The notes beneath the pieces were generated by a model. That model ran no database searches, was not told the origin of the DNA, and worked only from the letters and a program-made list of their open reading frames with translations. Both the position numbers and the translations under genes were made by a program. From NCBI GenBank assembly GCA_949752745.1, contig OX457024.1, forward strand, positions 50,795,810-50,859,809: DNA of 64,000 nucleotides, read 5' to 3'. Below are positions 51,951 to 64,000 of this stretch, one piece after another. Numbering within the stretch: position 1 is the stretch's first letter; every line of letters begins with the position of its first letter. The DNA is from Protula sp. h YS-2021. Lineage: Eukaryota; Annelida; Polychaeta; Sabellida; Serpulidae.

Positions 51951-52957
51951 GAGCACACTACAGATTACCACGCTTGCGATAAACACGGGAACGCTTCGAC
52001 AAAGATTTGATCGTGAACAAAGCATGAGGCAGAATGGCTCGACCACTGTAGTACTTGCAATGAATAAAACCACAGGGGAATAGGTTTATCATGAAACGGT
52101 GTTAATCCTATTATTATTTTGGAAAGATATAACTGTATATTTTACTTTTGCAAGAATATTTTTAGGAAAGAGATTATGAGCATTGTTGTCACACTTCAAG
52201 TGGTAATTTGTAGGGGTGAGAGGGGGGGGGGGGGCAAGAAATCAGTACAACTGCTGTGATAGTAAGACTGGTATGCCCAGAATGGTCGGTATCTATGAGA
52301 TCTTGCCCTCCATAGGGTCAATAGGCTCCTTTAAAATTTAAAGGGACAGACCCTGGTCAGGCATAACAACTACTGAAGTTAATACACGTGCAAATGCTCT
52401 GGACTGGTTAGAAAACGCTCAAAACACCACTGACATTTATCAGTTTTATTTAAGCAAGAAAGAAAATACAAGAAATAAAGAATATATATGGCAAAATATA
52501 ATAAACTGTGCAACTACTTTACAAATATAAGCATAAATTCATACTTTAAAGAAAACGACATTAGCAATGATCTGTCTTAAACGGGCTTTCACTTGTACAA
52601 ATCTGTTTCATAACAGACATTTGCAACATCCTGGATAAAGTAGTTGGGCTTGAATACCACAACAGCTACATCTAAAAAGTGATTTACTACCGGTTGAAAT
52701 GTCATTAGCTTTAAAGATAAATATCATGGAGCTGAACGCTTGCTTGAACTGTAAAACTTTATAATTAATGCGCGCACGTGGTGATACACACATGAACAAA
52801 TCTAACTCCAAAACCAACCATATATCACTGGAAAGGCTTTCTCCAATTCCAGTATCACACGAACACTTCATTACATCTCATGAACACTAAATCATATACC
52901 GTTAATGATTCGCTAACAACGGATTTTTTATACCCTTTCCGACAACTTCCACAGTAA
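51951..52957. other. Gene-free spacer
   Basis: A G run at 52221-52232 precedes AT-rich sequence. No gene or repeat was recognised. Confidence 0.6.
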
Positions 52958-54258
52958 ACGGGGGATCGTGTCTCTGTGAGGCTCTAGTTTTAGACAATTT
53001 CTTACATTTAAGTGTCTTCTATTGTCCTCATGTTTGAGTCACCAATGCTAAATAGTATTTATGGCTTAACTGTGAGGACAATAGAAGACACTTAAATGCA
53101 AACAAGAATGTCCAAGCACATTGAAACCAGCCGACCCGAACGCAAGGAGAGTAAACCACTTCACCATCTCATTGTTGCTTACAAAATCATACATTCAGCT
53201 GTTGCAAGATGGACCCCTGTCTGAATATATTACTCTCCCTCCCATATCCCAACAACAAAATCGGTCAAAAACTAATTAATTTCATCACTAGGCTGGAATT
53301 TTACTTATTTATTTATTTATTTTTTTTTTAAATGGAGGTACTTGTGTTAATGGTCACTTGTCGTCCCATTTTATTGCAAAGACAAAATAACAGGAATTCC
53401 CCACGACTAACGCACCACAAAGCAACTGTCATTTTTATACATCAAATTTATTAATCAATGAAGGCAGACATAGCTTTCGCTCTTCTTATGGCTTTTAATT
53501 ATGACCCGTCACTCAAACACAACTGATCAGACCTGATCCAACCTTTCGTGAAGGGGAGAGGGGGGGAGGTTGCAACCTGACACTTTCAGTTTAAAAGTTT
53601 CAGAAAACCCAAAGCTAAACAGATACCTGAACCTTCCCCATCTGCGTCTCTTGTGCAATCGGCCCTTCTATAACACACACAAAGGCTTGGCATACATAGG
53701 GACAACAATGCTAAAATAGGTCATCTGTTAATACTGCATTAAGACACGCATACACAACACTGCTTTTTCTAGATACAATCCGGTCAAAATTAACTCTGTT
53801 CGTATGTGTCGGGATGGGGGTGGGTAGGGTCTGTAGAGGGGGAAAAAGGGGGAAGGGAAGGAGGGGTTATAAAGAGATGTTAGTTTCAACTTCTGCTCCA
53901 CAGATATTGTAGATATGCGTAAAAATATATACCAAAATATACAAATTTTTGACAATTTTTGACAATGAAGTCCCTTCATTATATCTCCTTTCGGCCGATC
54001 AAGAAAAAAGTACTTACCTAGAGATTGAACATGTGTAATTTCAAAAAGATCCGATCAAAAGTGTAATAGGAGATGCATTTTTTAATAAAAAAAGGTTAAC
54101 ACACACAGACTTTTTTCAAATGTGATTGCACAAGACCACCCGACAGAGTCGGCTGGTCTAAAACTAATACTGGTGGCTCAACCGCCAGGACAACAGAAGA
54201 CACGTAAATGTAAGAAATTGTCTAAAACTACAGCGTCACACAGCCTCTATCCCCCGTA
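52958..54258. mobile_element. 1.3-kb foldback element with about 90-bp inverted ends
   Basis: The left end (52958-53046) and right end (about 54169-54258) share, inverted, CGGGGGAT, TAGTTTTAGACAATTTCTTA, CATTTA-GTGTCTTCT and TTGTCCT, with moderate divergence. Next to the left end is a perfect 26-bp inverted repeat, 53005-53030 and 53073-53098 (CATTTAAGTGTCTTCTATTG onward), separated by 42 nt. No coding sequence inside. Confidence 0.75.
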
Positions 54259-54450
54259 TAGTGTGAATACACATGAAATCTGTGCTAAAGTCTGTCTGCA
54301 AAATACCATACTACTGCCACTTTCATCACGTTTTTCACAATTCTAACAGTTTTGCATTTTTAAATCTTGACAAAATCTACGTTTTACATTTATAAGAAGT
54401 TATTATGGCAATTTTCAGTATCTGTTTTATCTGCGTTTGAAATTTAAAAA

Positions 54451-55345
54451 CTAGAACCCTATTTCGCTAGCGAAATGTTAAACACTTGACAAAAATTAAA
54501 ACGCAAAAATACTTCCTTCAATGGGTTATTTCTTGAATAATATATTGCAAACACAGCTTGAATACGTCTAATAAGCCGAGTAGTGTTTGGTTTTTGTTGG
54601 CTTAAGGTTTTATTGATTGATTAGGCATACGCCGTGTTATCTATTTATGCAGTGAGAGCTCGCACAAAGCTGAGCAACTGTTTGTTCTGTGCTATGCATT
54701 AAATGTACCGCATTTACTTGCAAAAAATACACTCTTTTCACATGGCATTTTAAACAAGAAAACGAAATCGAAGGAGAAAATAAAAAGTGTCATGCACACG
54801 TTTATATCAAGTTCTACCTAAGTCCCAAGTTTCGTGGCCCTAAGGCCCGTAGTGTCAGCTGAGTAGATGACACAAAAAATCCGTTAACTGTCAAGAAAAA
54901 CTAGAACCTTATTTCGCTAGCGAAATTAAACACTTGACAAAAATTAAATGCAAAAATACTTCCTTCAATGCGTTATTTCTTGAATGATATATCGCAAACA
55001 ACACAGCTTGAATACGTCTTATAAGCCGAGTAGTGTTTGGTTTTTGTTGGCTTAAGGTTTTATTGACTGAGCAGGCATACGCCGGTAATCTATTTACGAG
55101 TGAGAGCTCGCACAAAGCTCAACAACTGTGTTCTGTGATGTACGTTAAATGCACTGCATTTACTTGCAAAAATACACTCTTTTTCACATGGCGTTTTAAC
55201 AAAGAAAACGAAATCGAAGACGAAATTAAAAGTGACATGCACACGTTTAGATCAAGCTCTTCATAAGTCCCAAGTTTCATGGTCCTAGGGCTTATAGTGT
55301 CAGAGGAGAAGAAGACACAAAAAATCGGAAAAAGTGTCAAGAAGA
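54451..55345 (+). repeat. Tandem duplication of a 450-bp unit
   Basis: Copy 1 (54451-54900) and copy 2 (54901-about 55345) both open CTAGAACC-TATTTCGCTAGCG and run in parallel through GTAGTGTTTGGTTTTTGTTG, GTGAGAGCTCGCACAAAGCT and CACAAAAAATC. Both include the perfect 16-bp palindrome ATTTCGCTAGCGAAAT. Confidence 0.93.
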
Positions 55346-55369
55346 AAAAAAAAAGGACGAACGGCTGCT

Positions 55370-55510
55370 CGAACAAATTCATATAACTCTTGCAAGCCAA
55401 AGGTTTTTCAAGTGTTAAAAACAGATACCAACGGCTGCTCGCACAAATTCAGAAACACCCTGCAAGCCGAGGCTTGTCAAGTGTTAAAAAGCCCTTGCAA
55501 GCCAAAGGCT
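55370..55510 (+). repeat. Short tandem with AACGGCTGCTCG and CTTGTCAAGTGTTAA units
   Basis: AACGGCTGCTCGAACAAATTC occurs, shortened, at 55369 and 55430. GCCAAAGGCTTGTCAAGTG and variants occur three times to 55520, right before the 180-bp repeat. Confidence 0.7.
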
Positions 55511-55524
55511 TGTCAAGTGTTAAT

Positions 55525-56005
55525 AACACGACGTTGCACAATTTCAATATATATACTTTCACCGTGCAAGTTTGCATATGCTTACATAAATAGCTTCGGA
55601 GAACTCGCGTGGAAAGCACCCAAGTCTTACACTGCAGTTATCTCAACAGCTCAAATTTTTTTTGACAAGTCGTCATTTTGGCAATTTTTGGCCGATTTGA
55701 AAAATAACACGACGTTGCACAACTTCAATATATATATTTTTACCGTGCAATGTAGCATATGCCCAGGATAAATAGTTTACGAGAACTCACGTGGAAAGCA
55801 CCCAAGTGTTATATTGCAGTTATCTGAAGAGACCACAATTTTTGACAAGTCGCCATTTTGGCAATTTTTGGCCGATTTGGAAAATAACACGACGTTGCAC
55901 AACTTCAATATATATATTTCACTGTGCAATCTAGTAAATGCCTAGGATAAATAGTTTCGGAGAACTTGCGTGGAAACAAAACAGCATCCAAAGTGCGACA
56001 CACGG
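55525..56005 (+). repeat. 180-bp tandem repeat, two full copies and a third partial
   Basis: AACACGACGTTGCACAA starts at 55525, 55705 and 55885, each followed by TTCAATATATATA, CCGTGCAA, GGAGAACTCGCGTGGAAA-like sequence and GGCAATTTTTGGCCGATTTG. Confidence 0.92.
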
Positions 56006-56029
56006 ACGGACAGACAGAGGGCAATCCTA

Positions 56030-56770
56030 TAGCCCCCCCCCCCCCCCCCATTTAGCCAATTTTTGGCGCCGCGCAAAAAAAAAAAGATAGTACTATTCAT
56101 AATAGTAATAATAATTTCTCAAGAGAAGCCCACCTAGAGAAGAACCGTACAAAGTTGGAAAGGAATCGAAATGGCAAAACTAGCATTTTGAAAATTGGGC
56201 GCCAAAAAATATAAAAGGCCCCCATTTCGGCAATTTTTGGCGAATCGCCAAAAAAGAAAAGTAATAAAAAATAACAAGACTCCTCCTATCCACAGAACAA
56301 TCGTGCAAAATTGGGATAGAATCCAATCATAATTGTGAGAGAATAAGCATTTTAAAAATTTGTCAAAAAATTAAAAAATGCCCGCATTTGGCCAATTTTT
56401 GGCGAATCGCCAAAAAAAAAACTATTTCTGTTTAAAGAGAGGCCTAGCAAGAGAATATTCACACAAAATTTAAAGAAAATCTGATCAAAATTGTGGAAGA
56501 AGCATTTTTAACAACTGGCAACCGAAAAATTTTTAATGCCCCCATTTCGCCAATTTTTGGCGGATCGCTCAAAAACAAGTAATTTTTCAAGAGAGGCCTA
56601 CCTGGAGAACACACGGACAAAATTTGAAAGGAATCCGATCAAAACTGATGGTGAAGAAGAAGCATTTTAAGTAAAAGGTAAGATATGTACATACGTACGC
56701 ACGTACATGCATACATACAGACGACGGGTGCCCCTCCACGGATGCGAAAAGACTAGCCCGACAACGCGGG
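56030..56770 (-). repeat. Palindrome-rich dispersed family, reverse-strand copy
   Basis: CCAATTTTTGGCGAATCGCC, AGAGAGGCCTACCTGGAGAA and AAGCATTTTAAAAATTTG units reverse the 41000-41960 pattern. The end GGGTGCCCCTCCACGGATGC followed by CCCGACAACGCGGGCTGG matches, inverted, GGGCTGGTC and AGGGGCACCCG blocks at 20140 and 40982. Confidence 0.75.
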
Positions 56771-59700
56771 CTGGTTTAAAAATATGAATTATCACATCGC
56801 CAAAGAAGAAAAACTAACAGTGGATAGTATAAGCGGCAGTCACGTTGAATGTGCGGGTGGTTCGACGAGACAGAAGGGTTTTGCAAATCGACATTAAAAG
56901 CTTCGCCACTCTGCCAGCTTTAGGCAAATAGCCAAAAAGGAATAGCCAGGCAGCTGCTACAAATGAAACATTTGTTTTTAATATTAAAACAATATACGCA
57001 AAGTTGAAATGACACTTTGAAAGACTGTCTAACGCGTTTATACACGCACACACGGACGACAGATAAGCGCCCCCCCCCTCTTGGACACCCAGCTAGTGTA
57101 CGCGATCCGAACAAAGGTCTCGACGCTTTTTTTATAATATCCAGGAAAGTTAATCAAAGAAGTTAGAACCTGGCTGAGAATCAAACTGTGAATACTCCCA
57201 AAAAATTTGGCAGTGACTTCAACACAAATTTTGAACCCCGGCATTTTGTAAAATCAGATTTGAACTGTTTATTAAAAGTTTGGTATGGCAAACATGTAAC
57301 TGGCTGGGATAATATAAATTATGTATAATTTCGGGGCACAGCAATTTCCCATGAGTTATACTGAAGTCACACTGCTATAAATTAAGTAACACAAGCACTA
57401 TCTAATAATCATATTTTAAATCAAAGAAAAACATTTAAATGCTCAAGTAGCGACAGCTCCTGGAGCTAATGCAACTTTTCAAATTTACAGGAAAGACTCT
57501 TAGTAAGGAAAGACCTTTAGCATTGCACATTATATATTCAAAAGCTTATATTCAAAAGTGACACAGATTCCTTGCGGTGGGTTTTACACCATTGCGCAGC
57601 TACAGCCAACACTACATTCAAAACATCGGGTTTCAGGATTACTAACTCCCCGTAAAATATTTTTCCCAATAGACAGCATACAAAGCCTAATTAGAATAAA
57701 ATCGACTCAGGGGTATGCTGTTAACTGTATTAACATGAGCGAAAACGACGAAGTTAGAATTCGAAGTTCAAAGTCTACATTGACACTGTGTGAGCACTTA
57801 ATTTTCATCCCAATACAAAAATTCAGAGAGGTCATTCTTGTAAATGCTCGTACCTAGTTTTACGACAAAATGTGCACAGACTTTGGCAAAATCGTGTTCA
57901 CAAATGCCTACCAGTGTTAAAAGTTACAAAAAAGACATTGAATGGCCTCTTAAAAACATAATCAAGTCCACTTGAGAACATCTTGAGAACTTCTATACAT
58001 ATAATGTTTCAGCTAAGGTCATTCAAAGAACTTGGCGGAATCGTGTTCACGACATACACTGAAAATTCAATGTCCAGTGGTGGAAAGGTAATAAACCCGG
58101 GAGAACATAGATACGAAGACGTAGAGTTTCAGTAACACCTCAAAACTCTCCTTATGTGCCACACACGACAGTGTTAACTGTCAAAATTCAAAGTCCAGAG
58201 GTTAGCTTGAGAAGTTATGAGAGGTCACAAAATCTAACCAGTTCCAGAGGTCAATTCGCTCCCATGCATTGGTTGAATATGGTTCACAAGATGAACAAGA
58301 CATACGAATGCGATGAAAGTGAAAATTCAAAGTACAGCGGTCGCCTTGAGAGGTCATGAGAGGATATCAAAAATTAGCCATCCTAAAAGGTCATCCCGAT
58401 GAGCTTTCACATTCAGTTTCGCCACATTCGGCTCTCACGCTTTGGGACACTGCGTTCACATAAAGCAAAAAAATCCCGCATACGACAGGGTTGAAAGGTT
58501 AATATTCCAGCCGTGACCATGAATGACCACCCAAGGTTACCAAAATCCAATCGGTCCCAGACGTCATCCTCATGAATATCGGCAGCAAGATTAAACAAAA
58601 TCCTCTCACGAAAGAAAAGTGCGACACACAGACGGACAGACGCACAGAAAAACATTATGCCCATCCCGACCGTATCAGGCCTGGACATCAAAACTGCTGG
58701 ACCGGGCATAAAACTGAACTTAAATAAATCGGCTTCTGCATGTAACCTACTGATTTTACAGACATGTTTGATTGTGTTTAGAAATGTTTAACCAAAAGGA
58801 ATAAAAACTTGTTTACGCAGGATCTGGACCTTGCAATCCGCACCGATTATATTAATTTTTTACGGTCACTTTTCCAAACAACTCCTACGTATGTACATCA
58901 GTACACTGCTAAATACACCGCTCCCTGTGACCTAAGACCTTTCAAAACAGACATATCGTTGCCAAGGTGGTAAAACATATACACTATACGAACAATACAA
59001 ATTACCTCATACAAACCCCTCATCTAAACATGAGGACAAGTGTCTAACGAAACTATTTTGGTTAACTGCAGACAGGTTATTAAAAGCTTCATAATTTCTT
59101 ATTATGAGAACAAACAGCATTTATTGCATTTCAGAAAGGTAAAAACTTCATTGTGCTCAGGTAGGTAATCCGTTATTACAGGATCAGTGAATAAATAAAG
59201 GTACCCTTCGAAAAAAAATTTTCTCGGATAGTTTTCAAACCAAACTGACTGTGGCCCACAAAAAGGGCAACACATTTAACAGACACCAACTTTCCACAGA
59301 TGGATATAATACCGCCACAACATGTCCTGCATTGTCCGAGTTTCACTAAATATTGTTTATCATTACGAATCCCTTTGTAACCTCGATTAAGAGCCCCTGA
59401 TGAGCGAGCGGATAACTGCCAAGGAACGATAACACAGAGTTATGCTGTTCTCTAAAACTATCACTGACATTACAAATCTGAGAAAGGTTGACACTTTTTC
59501 AAGGTCACCATCACTTTTTCCACAGATCTTGTGAGAGCGAATTACTTCAGCACGACCAATTTTTATCTACAGACGTGTAATACATCCGGGTTTATGCTCC
59601 TATAATAACAAAAATTATAAATTTTTTAACATTTTTTTGCGCAATTAACCAAAATATCATCAACGTTTGTCCTTATGTTAATATCTTTCTAACTAAAAGA

Positions 59701-60430
59701 TAACATAATTTTCATACTCTTAAGCAAACATAATATCGTTATCACTTTTCATGTTGGAAGCCACTTTTAAAATGCTTTTTGATTTATCATGCACTGGTCC
59801 AATAAATCTATTCAAATAAGGGCACTTATAAACAAACTACCGTCTCAACATTTTATTAATACTCCTTGGTTTCGAAGTTACAGTACATGAATTACTGAAC
59901 TAAAATGAATCTAACTGGAACGGAAAACATGCGACTGCAAGATGTTAGTCGTGACAGGTCATTTATGTGTACTTTGAACTGGACTCGCGCACGCGTGGGA
60001 GCCCTGTGATCGAACCGCACAGCGGTGAATTCACTGGCCTTTCACAAGTGGCCGAATCCAATACCAAACACCAGCCCCATGGCCTATCGCTAGTAAAAGA
60101 GAAACACACTTATCATGCCTGGGACAGCCAAAATAGACCGGCAATCAATTCCTTTCCCCTTACCACTACTACCGTGTCGTCGCTTCTGTGTTGCATAACA
60201 ACGACCGTTACGTAAAACAAAAAAGAGGTTCGTCACAAGATCCTAGTCAGCATCACGTTACCTTATTGCTGTGACATTTATGTGAATCATCCTTAATTTT
60301 CAGGTTCATTTGATCAAGGACTTGAGAACTCGGACTTCCTATCACTTGTTTATGTGAGTGCGTTGTAATTCTTTGGATGTTATAATACAAGCGTAGATTA
60401 ACCGGTTGCATTACGTAATCAGCAATACAA
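56771..60430. other. Gene-free spacer
   Basis: AT-rich sequence. A weak repetition of AAAATTCAAAGTCCAGAGGT- and GAGAGGTCA-like strings lies in 57990-58400. Short open frames on both strands have no recognisable domains or splice context. Confidence 0.6.
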
Positions 60431-60438
60431 CAATCCTG

Positions 60439-60516
60439 AAGGTGGACGTGGAGAAGGTGCTGAAGGTGGACGTGGAGAAGGTGCTGAAGGTGGACGTGGA
60501 GAAGGTGCTGAAGGTG
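60439..60516 (+). repeat. 24-bp tandem repeat, about 3.3 copies
   Basis: GAAGGTGGACGTGGAGAAGG followed by TGCT repeats at 24-bp spacing, nearly perfect. It translates as KVDVEKVL repeats but the frame has no other coding support. Confidence 0.9.
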
Positions 60517-60701
60517 GAACAAGCTCTAACTGATAACGTCACAATTCCATTTGCTGCAGAAGCGTCAAAGCGCAACTGCTGCACTTTAAGTCACGGGGTC
60601 GGCTGCTGTACTTACGTCACTAATCGACTGTCGCATTACGTTCACCAGAATACCAGCGCAATTATGTCATCAAGCGACTTTGCCCTTACGGATGTTTCAT
60701 T

Positions 60702-61620
60702 CACGTCAAGAGGCGACTGCTGTATGAGCGTCACCAGAATATCGATCATTTACGTCACCAGGCGACTGCTGTATGAGCGTCACCAGAATATCGATCACTT
60801 ACGTCACGAGGCGACTTCTGTATGAGCGTCACCAGAAAACCGATCATTTACGTCACGAGGCGACTGCTGTATGAGCGTCACCAGAATACCGATCATTTAC
60901 GTCACGAGGCGACTGCTGTATGAGCGTCACCAGAATACCGATCATTTACGTCACGAGGCGACTGCTGTATGAGCGTCACCAGAATACCGATCAATTACGT
61001 CACGAGGCGACTGCTGTATGAGCGTCACCAGAATACCGATCATTTACGTCACGAGGCGACTGCTGTATGAGCGTCACCAGAATACCGATCAATTACGTCA
61101 TGAGGCGACTGCTGTATGAGCGTCACCAGAATATCGATCACTTACGTCACGAGGCGACTTCTGTATGAGCGTCACCAGAATATCGATCAATTACGTCACG
61201 AGGCGACTGCTGTATGAGCGTCACCAGAATACCGATCAATTACGCCACGAGGCGACTGCTGTATGAGCGTCACCAGAATATCGATCACTTACGTCACGAG
61301 GCGACTGCTGTATGAGCGTCACCAGAATATCGATCATTTACGTAACGAGGCGACTGCTGTATGAGCGTCACCAGAATATCGATCATTTACGTAACGAGGC
61401 GACTGCTGTATGAGCGTCACGAGTATACCCATCATTTACGTCACGAGGTGACTGCCGTATGAGCGTCACCAGAATACCGATACATTTACGTCACGAGGTG
61501 ACTGCTGTAATAGCGCCACCAGAATACCGATACATTCACGTCACGAGGTGACTGCTGTAATAGCGTCACCAGAATACCGATACATTCACGACACGAGGCG
61601 ACTGCTGTATGAGCGTCACC
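60702..61620 (+). repeat. 49-bp satellite array, about 19 copies
   Basis: The unit runs TTACGTCACGAGGCGACTGC, TGTATGAGCGTCACCAGAAT and ACCGATCAT, exactly 49 bp in most copies. Degenerate copies precede it from about 60610. Each unit has the half-site TACGTCAC. Changes such as CGTAACG or TGTAATAGCG cluster near 61320-61600. Confidence 0.95.
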
Positions 61621-63905
61621 AGTCAGATTAGCTAAAAACACCGGGTGAATCAGTCACTCTCCATACTTCTCGTGTACTCAACTGGGTTGTTTCACCTGAT
61701 ATTCACTTAAATTGCCCTTACTAATCTGCTACCGTATTCGACCTTAGCCATTCTTGGCCTCCCCCTTTCATCTTGTATGGATTTCTCACTTTCAGTCCTT
61801 GCTCATTACATCTGTACTCAAGTGAAGAAAAATCGATGCATGCAAAGCAAGACATAGAGCGCCTGTAATTCCGACTACACGCAACAATACCTGTGAAGCA
61901 CCACTAACCTCACAGCTTGTATCAAGCCAAGCACAGTATTAAGAGGCGAACATTACAACATCAACAATATACATATCGCGTGAAGGGAGGAAATACACCG
62001 TTGCCTCAATTGTGTTCCCTCCACACAAAACACAAAGGCAACTGATCTTCTTTACCTTAACATAATTATTTCTTTCTTCTATTCACTTTGATTAAGTACT
62101 GTATTATATCTTGATACGTTTGCCCCTTTTCTGTTAGCAAAGTGATACGACAGCACGCATGAAACTCTTTACGCATTTGAAATCGCTGACTGAAAACACT
62201 AATAACTTGATACACATTCTCATGTCACGTAATAACTATCCGTCTACACACTAAAATACATACAAATCTTCAACACAAAATGTTGCTAAGTTTTAATCGC
62301 ACTGCTCAGTTTAATAGCCAGCTATGTGATCATCAGCAAATCTCCCCTACCTCGCGTTTCTACCTTTATTCATAAACTTGCAGCCGAGATATTTCTTGGC
62401 ATAATATAGCAAATTAACCCGTGAAGATGTTTAGAATCCTCCGCCTGTTTGATCAAAGCATACTGGTGGTTACAAGCACACACGTGAAGGGATAATGCCA
62501 ACCGTGGTGGACACTGATTATAACAATGAGAAACAGGTCGTGACACACCCACAACATACACGTCCCTGTGTCAAAGTTTCTGGGAACTCGTGTAAATAAA
62601 CAAGCTTGAATGTCTAATTCTTACCAGTTTAACACATATAATTATAATTTGTTTAAAAAATAATACTTAACTCTATATAAACAAACGAATTTTTCAAACT
62701 CCTGCGAATAAAACTTCCCTGTTGGAAAGCATTCAGCCTATTTTTGGATGAAGTCCTATATGATGATGATGTTTATTTTATTTTTTTTTTTTTCAATTTC
62801 AAAACCAGGATGTCGTTGAACATGCTCAATCTATATAAATACAATGCGTAAAATTTCACAACATTACGCTGAGCAGTTTCACAGAACAGCGCGTACAAAA
62901 CTGCCAGTTTGGAAGCATTTCGTCTCATTTCTATCAAACACTGGTGAAGTCGCACTTGGTCAAATTTAGTGAATTTAAATCCTAATAGGACGGTGAACAT
63001 CTACAATATATGTTTTTCCCCTGTATAGAATTTCAGAATACTCAAGAGTGTTCAGAATGCTCACCCTTTCGGAGAATTTGCACGGAAAGGACTCCCGAGT
63101 CCGAATGAATATCGTCCCATTTTTTAAATCACTGACGAAGACTCATTCGTCCAGCTGACGGCCATCTCCAAACGCTAATTTAACCGAAATTACACACAAT
63201 CGAACAAACGCAGGAAGCAGACGTTAACCTTGATTCCACTAACGTACTGCGAATTTACACCAATCATGGAAAAGATAAGCCTCAAATTTACAAGAAGCAA
63301 GTTTACGCTTGTACGCACGGGCGACAGACAACAGGCATATCAGGTTATCCAAATAAACGCACCAATCGAGCTTCAAGCTAAAAAGCTTTCCCTTCTTGAG
63401 ACACCGCCAAAGACACACACAGAGAAAACATACACTTACAACGGGCAGTTCATTCAATATTAATTGCCTGCATACTTTATTTTATCATGTACATCTTTTA
63501 GAATCAACAAAATACACTTATGACCAAACAATCAAATTGACTAAAGGCCAATTAACGGCAATTAGTGTTATCTTTATGTCTAATGCTGTAAAATATTGTG
63601 CAAAAACCACCCCTTTCCGCGACAAACACCAATATGTGGCCAGAATTTAACTTCGTTAGCATACTTGAGTCTGCAGAGTACTTCTTCCAAGTATAAACTT
63701 GTGTTGTAGTGCATTAATTATAGACATCGCGTCACTACAGAGAGATGCTTTACTGATAACGCCCCACTACTCCCAACACCCTGGCGAGCAATGTTATCAT
63801 GTCTGTCCACGCTGTGCAACCACGGCATCTGATCCAGCGACAACCCATCCGCCGACAAATACAACAGGTTCTTTCTCGCAACCAATTTACGCCTGCAAGA
63901 CACGA
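61621..63905. other. Gene-free spacer
   Basis: AT-rich sequence without recognisable genes or repeats. Open frames here are short and unsupported. Confidence 0.6.
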
Positions 63906-63989
63906 CAAACAACAGTAAAAGATTGAGGACGTTTTCGAAATGCCGATTACTGCATTTCGAAAACGTCCTTTATATTTTACTGTTGTTTG
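63906..63989. repeat. Long hairpin: 38-bp stem, 8-nt loop
   Basis: The left arm 63906-63943 (CAAACAACAGTAAAAGATTG onward) and right arm 63952-63989 are reverse complements except for a few bases in the AAGATTGAGG segment. The GGACGTTTTCGAAATGC half is perfect. It could be a tiny foldback element or a microRNA-precursor-like hairpin. Confidence 0.85.
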
Positions 63990-64000
63990 CACATGGGTGT

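Noticed and set aside
55334..55771. 145-codon frame
   Set aside because: It spans tandem repeats of the 55370-55990 block and has no recognisable protein features.
60406..60825. 139-codon frame with KVDVEKVL repeats
   Set aside because: It consists of the 24-bp tandem plus satellite sequence; no domain or splice context.
60702..61620. Possible CRISPR array
   Set aside because: Units are adjacent copies of one 49-bp sequence with no unique spacers, in an animal genome. It is a satellite.

Overview
The window is animal (metazoan) genomic DNA: 23 short exons with GT-AG junctions spread over 36 kb, AT-rich introns, long mono- and dinucleotide runs, many foldback elements, an L2/CR1-type LINE tail and a tRNA-derived SINE. 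Repeat content and the gene family suggest a lophotrochozoan, most likely a mollusc. This is an inference; nothing seen fixes the species.

Positions 1-36207 (+ strand) hold one large gene whose 5' end lies before the window. I joined its exons by hand: all 22 junctions keep phase and give 8,481 nt of continuous coding sequence (2,826 residues plus stop). The protein is a single-pass membrane protein of the bark beetle / Anakonda family, known in Drosophila as a tricellular-junction organiser. Its ectodomain is a three-fold repeat of SRCR, parallel beta-helix, CUB and beta-helix, followed by a C-type-lectin-like domain, a transmembrane helix and a proline-rich tail ending in a PDZ-ligand-like T-D-M. 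Module 1 is exons 1-8, module 2 exons 8-15, and module 3 the rest of exon 15 to exon 20. Exons 21-22 make the lectin-like fold and exon 23 the membrane anchor and tail.

The gene structure has three notable features. Exon 15 (2,580 nt) is one intron-free repeat period whose counterpart, exons 6-14 (2,505 nt), is split into nine. The 5' splice site of exon 18 has been amplified into a 15-copy minisatellite. The 3' splice site of exon 21 has been amplified into an 11-copy minisatellite.

Introns carry foldback elements with 54-126 bp arms (introns 9 and 21), a LINE 3' fragment (intron 10), a palindrome-rich dispersed family (introns 5 and 10) and several minisatellites.

From 36208 to 64000 I find no intact gene. 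The region holds inverted 15-bp arrays just after the stop codon, a minisatellite rich in CAGCTG, (TA)n and (GGAA)n tracts, a 1.5-kb inverted-repeat element dense in TGACGTCA, and a SINE with target-site duplications inside a decayed cysteine-rich coding sequence. It also holds a 450-bp tandem duplication, a 180-bp tandem repeat, a 49-bp satellite of about 19 copies and a long hairpin at the right edge.
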